A stretch of 64,000 nt of DNA from Gnetum montanum (taxonomy: Eukaryota; Streptophyta; Gnetopsida; Gnetales; Gnetaceae): positions 216,111 through 280,110 of the forward strand of contig MNCI01011147.1 of NCBI GenBank assembly GCA_015680685.1, read 5' to 3'. A program made the position numbers and the translations under genes. The notes under the pieces are model-generated. The model had not been told where the DNA came from. It made no database searches and saw only the letters and a list, made by a program, of their open reading frames with translations. Shown piece by piece: positions 57,505-64,000 of the stretch. Every line of letters starts with the position of its first letter. Position 1 is the stretch's first letter.

Positions 57505-58330
57505 TGTCCTCTACATTAATCTTCATCATAAACAACTCCAACCACCACCATTTCATAGACTTCTCCTACAACCATTTGAGATAGGCATCCCACTCGACCT
57601 TGTACATCCTCTTGTGATCCTTTTGTGTTCAACCCCACTCAAGGATCCAAGTATAATAGTCCTTTCACTTACTATCCTTGCAGTTTATCAACTCTATTGG
57701 AAGCTTCTATTCTGCTACCTCTCTAGTAAGGGAAACCTTGCCATGGATTGCACTCCAATATTAGGCCTAGGTTATCTCCTTCATGCCTAAGGAGTCCTTG
57801 TTGATCACTTAGGCCTCCATGAACCCTTGTGATTTCTAATATTCTTTACCTCTTAATTAAGCTCCATGTTCTTATTCTTTAATACCATAACTTATTCTCA
57901 TAGGAACTTGTTGGAGCATCTGCATTCCCATAAAGATTTGGCACATGAGAGTGCACATCTAGAAGCAACCTCATACAACTTACCTGGGACATTTTCAACA
58001 TTGGGAGGTAACGAAAATAGTGTAGCAACCTCTATGGGTTGGTTAGGATCCCATCTCAGCTTAGGCACTAAGAAAATAACAAAATCCAGTGTGTAAAACT
58101 AGTTAGTAACTAAACACGAAAGATAACAAAAATTGCATAACCATAGAAATTGTGTGAAAACCAAAAACATGTAAATAATAAAGGCAAAATGAGATAGAAA
58201 TCATACCAACTTTAGGAGCTATTTGTTGCAATTGGCTGATCATGTCTTCATCTACACCCTACATGAATTCAAACTTATCAGGGGTATCCACCCATGGTTG
58301 CATGCAAAAAGTGGAAGTAGAAGCTTCAAG
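57505..58330 (-). pseudogene. T4 antisense gene, middle part
   Basis: On the minus strand, QPWVDTPDKFEFM and GVDEDMISQLQQIAPKV (~58205-58300) match the T5 antisense VESWVKIPDKLVYMQGIVDD and MISRLQQVDPDA. LRWDPNQPIEVATLFSLPPN and CALSCAKSLWECRC (~57900-58060) match LKWDLTRPLKVDVVPTFPLE and CALHSSRSLWEYKH. Upstream (58330 and beyond) the similarity ends, so the FCP1-like part is absent from this copy. Confidence 0.7.
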
Positions 58331-58521
58331 CTAAGGCTCTTAGGCAAGAACATGCAAAGGAAATCAACAACTATGGCCAAATTCATCAAGTGCATGATGT
58401 TCACAAGTCCTTGGAGGAAGTTTGCATACAGGAAGATTCCTTTGGCTTGTGCAACACTCCCACTACTTTCCAGTGATTGGTCCTTAGCATCTTTTGATAA
58501 CAAATTGGTAGTAGAGTAGAA
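58331..58521 (+). other. T4 junction between antisense gene and RT
   Basis: Similarity to the T5 antisense gene stops near 58330 and RT begins at 58522. Compared with T5, about 4.9 kb (5' part of the antisense gene, motif array, RT N-terminus) is missing here. Its 190 bases are unassigned. Confidence 0.55.
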
Positions 58522-59340
58522 GTATTTATAGATGACTTCTCTCCCTATGGTGCTACATTTGAGCAAGCCTTGGACTACTTTAAGTAAGCACTTTAAAGAT
58601 TTTTAAAGACCAAATTGAAGCTCAATTGGCAAAATATCCACTTGATGGTTCAAGAAGGCATAGTCTTCAAGCATAAAATTTTTAACAAAGGGATCAAGGT
58701 GGATCCAATAAAAGTACTAGTTATCCAAGGAATAACCAGACAACTAGAAATAGTAAAAGATGTAAGGTCATTTCTTGGCCACACTAGTTATTATAGGCAC
58801 TTCATCAAGAACTTCTTGAAAATTGAAAAACCATTAGTAAAGCTAACAAATAAGAATGAAAACTTTACCTAAACCAAGGAATGAGAAAGCACATTCCAAT
58901 AGTTAAAAAAAAACCCTCATTCCTTAACTAGTCTAGGCCATTCTGCATAATGACTAATGCATTCAATTATGCTTTGGAGGTTATGCTTACAAAATTGGAT
59001 GATCAAAAATGTCCCTATTATATCCATTATGCAAGCTAAAGCATTGTGAGTGTACAATTGAACAACAACACCACTAAAAAGGAGCTCATGACAATGGTGT
59101 ATGCCTTAGAGAAATTTAGGCACTATGTGCTTGAATACCAAGTGCTTGTGCACACAGGCCATAGTACTATTTGGTTCCTTATGAATAAACCAATGGTGAG
59201 TCCCCGTGTTATATAGTGGCTAGTGATTCTTCAACAGTTTGATCTTACCATGGTAGACAAAAAGAAGACCTAGAATGTGGTCATTGACCACTTGTCTCAA
59301 TTACAATGGAATATGAAAGAGTATGAAGGATCTATATCTA
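58522..59340 (+). pseudogene. T4-region RT end and RNase H, Athila-like
   Basis: VFIDDFSPYGATFEQALDYF carries the YxDD-equivalent FIDD. LKLNWQNIHLMVQEGIVFKH, GIKVDPIKVLVI, VRSFLGHTSYYRHFIKNFLK and KPLVKLTNKNENFT follow, then RNase H fragments NTTKKELMTMVYALEKFRHY and FLMNKPMVSPRVI. The phrases NW..IHLMVQEGIVFKHKI and GH..YYRHFIK resemble Athila-type RT rather than the RT of T5. The first half of RT is missing. Confidence 0.8.
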
Positions 59341-60590
59341 ATCAATTTTTAGATAAGCTTCTCTTTTTTGGTGTTGTTGAAGTTGAAAATCCTAAGGATT
59401 CTAACTAGTATGATCACATCCTCTCGTACCCACTCACTCAGGAGATTCCACATCAATGGGATAGCAGGAGGAAATAATAGTTTCTTAATTAGGTCAAACA
59501 ATATATGGAAATCAAGGGAAATTTCTACAAGAGGTATGATAATGGCCTAGTATGATGGTGTGTACCTAATGCTAATCATCTTTGAGTCCTTCAAGATACT
59601 CATGAAGGTCCCTGTGGGAACCACTATGTTGAAAAGATGATAACCATTAAAATCCTAATGTTAGGGTATTACTAGCTAATGATATATAGGGACACCATGA
59701 CTTCTTTTGTTCATGTGGTAAATGTTAAAGAGATGGATGGATGACTATGAAAATGGAAGGATCCCAATAGTGGATTCAATCACTGGAGCCTTTTAATCTT
59801 TGGGGAATCAACTTTATGAGACCCATCAACCCCATGTTCAATGAAAAGGTGTATATCATAATCATTGTTGACTATTATACCAAGTGGGCTGAAGCTACTA
59901 CTGCCATTATCTATTCATCCTCTATGGTAGCACAATTTGTATAATAAAATGTGGTAAATAGGTTTAGTGTGCCAATGGCACTAATTTTTGCTAATGGAAT
60001 AGATTTTACAAGTTCCACTTTTCAAAAACTCATGTAATGCTTAGTGAAAGAACACAAACTCACAACTTCCTACAACCTCCAAGGCAACGGTCAAGCAAAG
60101 GTCACTAATAGAGAAATAAATAGGATACTAATATGTACAATTAGTAAGTATAGGAAGGAATAGAGCACCAAACTCAACGATGCTCCTTGGGCCTATTGGT
60201 CAACGTGGAGACTTCATATTAGTTATTTTTTCTATGAGCTAGTGTATAGGAAAATCCCAACTCTTCTTATCCAAGAAAATCTTCGTATACTTTTAATGAC
60301 CTGTGAACTTGACCTTGAATTGAATTTAGCTCAAAGAGAATGATTAATGAACTTAAACATGCTAAACAAAAATTGGTTATTGGCCCTATCCTTGAATGAA
60401 CTGCACAAGGCACACAACAAACAATGACATAACCTTAAAATAAGAAAAGTTAAATTTCAACTAGGAAATAAGGTTCTCTACTAGAACCCTTGCATGTACC
60501 TCAATGTATGAAATTTCAAATGCTATGGAAAGGACCTTATATTATCCATGCCACTTTTCCATCTGGGGTAATGATGATTTACCACCCTAT
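59341..60590 (+). pseudogene. T4-region integrase
   Basis: A worn zinc region (GPCGNHYVEKM, ~59610) is followed by the core: LWGINFMRPINP (first Asp is Asn, ~59795), YIIIIVDYYTKWAEATTAII, FANGIDFTS (second Asp is Asn) and GNGQAKVTNREINRI (Glu is Lys, ~60090), then PWAYWSTWRLHISY and VKFQLGNKVLY. All three catalytic positions are substituted. It is co-linear with T3 (15163-15895). Confidence 0.85.
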
Positions 60591-61689
60591 CAACCTAGAC
60601 AAATGGTTACTTGTCAACATGCAATAAGTTAAATATTTCCTGAAATCAAGAGTAACTAGTGGCAACAACACCTCAAAAAATGGTCAAGCATGCTCTATCT
60701 TTTGGATATCCTCCTTCCACATCAGTCATGATAGAGAATGCCATCCATGTTAAGATATTGTAATGACTCCTTAGTTTTTCAACGTTTTTCTTAAATATTT
60801 TTGCAATTTATGTTCTATATTTTTCTTTGTTGAAATTTTCTTTCATGTATTTTCTTCTTTAATTCCTATCAAGACTTTGGTGCTTAATCAAGTTGCTAAT
60901 TGTCGAAAGTTCAATTGCACTATATTTCATGGCTAAATTGATTACTTAATGACTACATTTTATCTTTAAATTATAACATCAATTAATGGAACATTGATTT
61001 TCTTATGATATCAAGTAGTGAGCACATGTCATCCACCCATTCCACTCAACTCCATGGTGTTCTTTCGTCTTGGAAACATGAGGTCCTTTTTTAATTACAA
61101 CTTATAAAAGAATTTGTGACCTTGATACTTAATGGACTTGAAATAAATCAAGTGGAATAGATAAGGGGTGGCTTTAAGGGGACTTGTCGCTTTTTTTACT
61201 TGCCTACCTTTGTGAGTTTTATGGGTATCCTCATTGATTTCTCACAATTTCTATTGTTGACCATTAACAAGAAGAATGTCTTTACATGGTATGATTCCTA
61301 TTCAAAAAAATGAGAATTCAAAGCACATCCCTTAGACAAATAATGAGCTACAATTACTAATTATGGGGCTAGAAAGACATGTTACCCATTCCTGAAGACG
61401 CCCCTCTAACTAAGATCCTTCCTAACTTTCTACTTCTCTTTTCTTCTCTATTTGGAATGATGGGTGATCTTTGGAAGTATTCATGAACTTTGGGGGTTGA
61501 ATAGTCTAAATGTGCCAATGTGAAGTCACTGAAATTGAATGGACTTAGTTCTAACTAAGGATAGAATAATATCAACTTAAATTAACCACATGTTCCACAA
61601 GGACTTCATGTGACCTAGATGTGAGACTCCCTTTCCACTCTCTCTCTCTCTCTCATCATTTTAATTTTCCATCCACTAGCTCACTACCT
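60591..61689 (+). other. T4 3' region
   Basis: Non-coding, co-linear with 15896-17030 of T3. It ends in a (CT)n microsatellite (61638-61655) and is cut at CACTACCT, where T8 begins; T3 continues uninterrupted at the same word. Confidence 0.65.
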
Positions 61690-63254
61690 TGTAGTGACCA
61701 AAAACATCAGCGGCTAGAATGGGAACATGGAGAGGTTCATGGACACATAGCTTTGACCTCATGTCCATGTGAGGGCCTATTGGAGGTAGAGAAGAGATGC
61801 CCAAAATGGTCTTGTCATTCGAATGTGAACTTACAGAATGCAATGCCATAACAATGCTAAGTACAAAGTGGTGTTTTGTGATGTCAATGGTGATGAGCAT
61901 AGTTAAGGGTTTTCACCAACAACAAAGGTGTTAATGCATGGTTATATACAAAGATAGTGAGAAATGCAAGTAAAATGCTAGAATGCAAATAAAAATGCTA
62001 AAAAATGCGTAGGGAGAGAGCAAGAGAGAAAGCAGAACCACCCCAATCGAGGTTGAGCATAGTTAACCTCAAATGGGATGAGAAATATACAAGGTGTACA
62101 ATAGGCATAGTAGATAGCATAATCATAGTCTTAGGGTTTTTGGCCATGAAGACGAATGTTTTTCCATGGTATCTATGCCTACCAGGTTGGTTATCATAGG
62201 GTGCAGTGGGCTATAGTGGATTGCAGTGGTGTGGGAACACCTTGCCTTGCTCAGATGCTAAACATGCTTTGAGAATGCCAAATTCCAAGCTTGCTTCACA
62301 TTTTCCAACTGAATGAAAAAATTACCAACCAAAAATGCCAATGGGGTATTTATAGGGTTAGGATTTCCATGAATTGTGGATCAACTACCACGTGACAGTG
62401 AGGTGGTTGGGACTACACTACACCTAACTATGCTCTCTACTAAAACAAATAGTGTTCTATTGATGTGTTCTAATGAACTCTACAAGATTGCCAAACTGTG
62501 ACTATGCTATCAACTACACATTTGTGTACTAAACAGACCATAATGTACCTAGAAAAAATGCAAAAAATGCAAATTTTAGATACTATGCTCTAGGACTATG
62601 TTGTCCACTATTGGGAGTGGTGTTGAGCATAATTAGAATTTGGGGATAAGTTGGGGATGGAAAAAGAGAAAAAAATTGATAATACTACCTTTTAGAGGTG
62701 TGTTGAAGCTGAGGTGAATGCTAGTGCTACATTTTAGAGGCCTCTAGAGGCTATGCTTAAATACGCTCTGGAGCATAGTCTCAATAGTTAGAAAATTTTG
62801 CAAAAAGAATATACTTCCATGCTAACTACATTGACTATGAACTAGAGTGTAGTCTTAGTAGTAGGAAGCATAGTCTTGAAACTTAGAAAAAAGCTTGCAA
62901 AAATTGAGCTTTTAAACTGTCTATGCTTGACTACACTCCCAAGTGAAGTCTTAGCAGTTAGAAAATTTTTGAAAAATTGGTATCTTCATGCAGACTATGC
63001 TGACTATGCTCTAGAGTGTAGTCTTGGAAATGGAGAACATTGTCTTGGTGCTTAGAAAAATTTGTAACTATTATCTTGACACTTAGAAAAATCTTGCAAA
63101 TTTGGACTTTTGTGTTAACTATGCTAACTACACTTTAGAGCATAGTCTCAGTGGTGGAGAGCATAGTCCCAACACTTAGGAAAATTTTTCCTTTTGTTGA
63201 CACTTATATAAATTTGTAGTTGAGATGTGGTGGTCCAAATTTGGTGGTGCTTCA
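61690..63254 (-). repeat. T8 3' LTR (1565 bp)
   Basis: Same length class as T2 LTRs. A TATAAATA box lies on the minus strand at 62347-62354. The part 62560-63180 holds repeated words such as GACTATGCTCTAGAGTGTAGTC, a decayed form of the CTACGCT/AGCGTAG motif. Confidence 0.75.
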
Positions 63255-63271
63255 TTGGTCCCTCTTTCTTG
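63255..63271 (-). promoter_or_regulatory. Polypurine tract of T8
   Basis: AAGAAAGAGGGACCAA on the minus strand directly precedes TGAAGCACCACC, paralleling T2 (2032) and T5 (37572). Confidence 0.75.
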
Positions 63272-64000
63272 ATGTCTAGAGGAATGGCTTGAAAGATGTT
63301 GGCAAAGAATGATAAAACACCACAACAAGCATGGCACCAACATCACTCATTAGTACTAGATTAGATGTTGTTGCACCATGCTCAAGAGTGCTAAGGGTAG
63401 TGGTATGTAAGGAGTACAAGGTGTAAGCAATGTGGTAGGGGTAAAGGAAAGGTAAAATGGAAATAGGATGTCATGCTATAAGATGTAGAGTCAACATGGC
63501 TAATGGTGACCATGGCACCAAGGTGGCTCACCATTGGAACATTGACCCCTTGTTAGAATGCTCATGAGAGAGTTAAAATCCATCACACTGGGATGGCTTG
63601 CCCCTAAAATTGTGACCTCTCATTGGAATGCTCATGAGAGAGTCAGTGTGGATTTAGGATTTAACTAGTTGTGAAACGGTAGCTTTGCTGATTTGCTTGG
63701 GGCCATGGCTTTAGGGGGCATACTTTTTTCCATTTTTTGACTATAAGGTGGACCTACTTTGGATTCTACATGTTGCTGAATGCTAGGTGCAAGATGATTT
63801 TCATTAGGTGACATGCCACCTAATCAACTTTTCTTTAATGCAACCACATCACATCTATAGAACAGTTGTTTCCTCCCTAGGATGACTTATGTTACATCCA
63901 CTTGAGCTTTGACTAGCCCACAAAGGCTTCCCAAGGGATGACTGGTGTTATGTCCACCTTAGGTTCTACAATTAACTTAAAGAGTATGCCACATGCATTG
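63272..64000 (-). other. T8 internal 3' region, incomplete
   Basis: No coding sequence. It includes a two-copy repeat around GAATGCTCATGAGAGAGT (63558, 63625) and another around GGATGACTKRTGTTA (63880, 63937), comparable in place to the duplication of T2 at 2338-2462. Confidence 0.5.

Larger units (their letters stand above)
18206..61689 (+). mobile_element. T4: Tat-like element interrupted by T5, T6, T7 and T8
   Basis: T4 runs from LTR (18206), primer site (19632) and gag through protease (49900-50343), an antisense gene (51261-58330) and RT-integrase (58522-60590) to a 3' region cut at 61690 by T8. Without the three complete insertions it is about 10.4 kb to that point. Gag, protease, primer site and antisense gene match T5; RT and integrase do not. 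The 3' part may therefore belong to a different element joined by deletion near 58331-58521. Every module carries stops and shifts. Confidence 0.7.
61690..64000 (-). mobile_element. T8: partial LTR retrotransposon related to T2
   Basis: The left part of a minus-orientation element: a 3' LTR (61690-63254), a purine tract and about 750 bp of internal sequence up to the window edge. The LTR edges (TGTAGTGACCAAAAAC ... GGTGGTGCTTCA) align with those of T2. The other end is outside the window. Confidence 0.75.

Overview
The window is a plant nuclear, gene-free block of nested, mutated LTR retrotransposons. I found no cellular gene, tRNA, rRNA or CRISPR. Evidence for a plant: Ty3/gypsy polyproteins of the Tat and Athila types (an extra archaeal-type RNase H, and tRNA-type primer sites), a Copia-type element with a tRNA-iMet primer site, and heavy C-to-T/G-to-A decay typical of methylated repeats. 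The style (old, deeply nested elements of 6-18 kb) suggests a large-genome seed plant, perhaps a gymnosperm, but the species cannot be read from the sequence.

Layout, with my element names. T1 (1-~15062, + strand): Ty3/gypsy pol with the order archaeal-type RNase H, RT, RNase H, integrase, followed by a 3' LTR. T2 (538-8368, - strand) is a gag-protease-only element inserted into the RNase H of T1. T3 (15163-18205) is an integrase and 3' region. T4 (18206 to at least 61689) is a Tat-like element: LTR, primer site, gag, protease and an antisense gene, then an RT-integrase of a different type. T4 is broken by four insertions: T5 (21305-39273, Tat-like, about 18 kb), T6 (39812-49141, - strand, Athila-like primer site, gag plus a second ORF), T7 (51717-~57499, Copia gag-only) and T8 (61690 to the window end, related to T2). 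Four insertions (T2, T5, T6, T7) have 5-bp target duplications, and removing each one rejoins the host coding frame.

How the parts fit: T2, T4, T5 and T8 belong to one family. T2, T5 and T8 share a purine tract and LTR terminus (TGAARCACC), T4's LTR starts the same way, and T2, T4 and T5 share a primer site (TGGCGCTAGAAGGAGGGCC, with decay). T2 keeps only gag and protease and would depend on an autonomous relative such as T5. T5 and T4 also carry, between protease and RT and on the opposite strand, a spliced-looking accessory gene. In T5 this gene includes a region resembling the FCP1/NIF-type HAD phosphatase fold. Its own TATA-like box is preceded by an AGCGTAGC motif that is also abundant in the LTR. 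Arrays of a short motif ending TTAAACTAGCA flank the gene modules of T5.

The assembly has a 64-base gap (12344-12407), and a segment of T7 between two single Ns (53701, 54027) appears to be a wrongly inverted overlapping contig.
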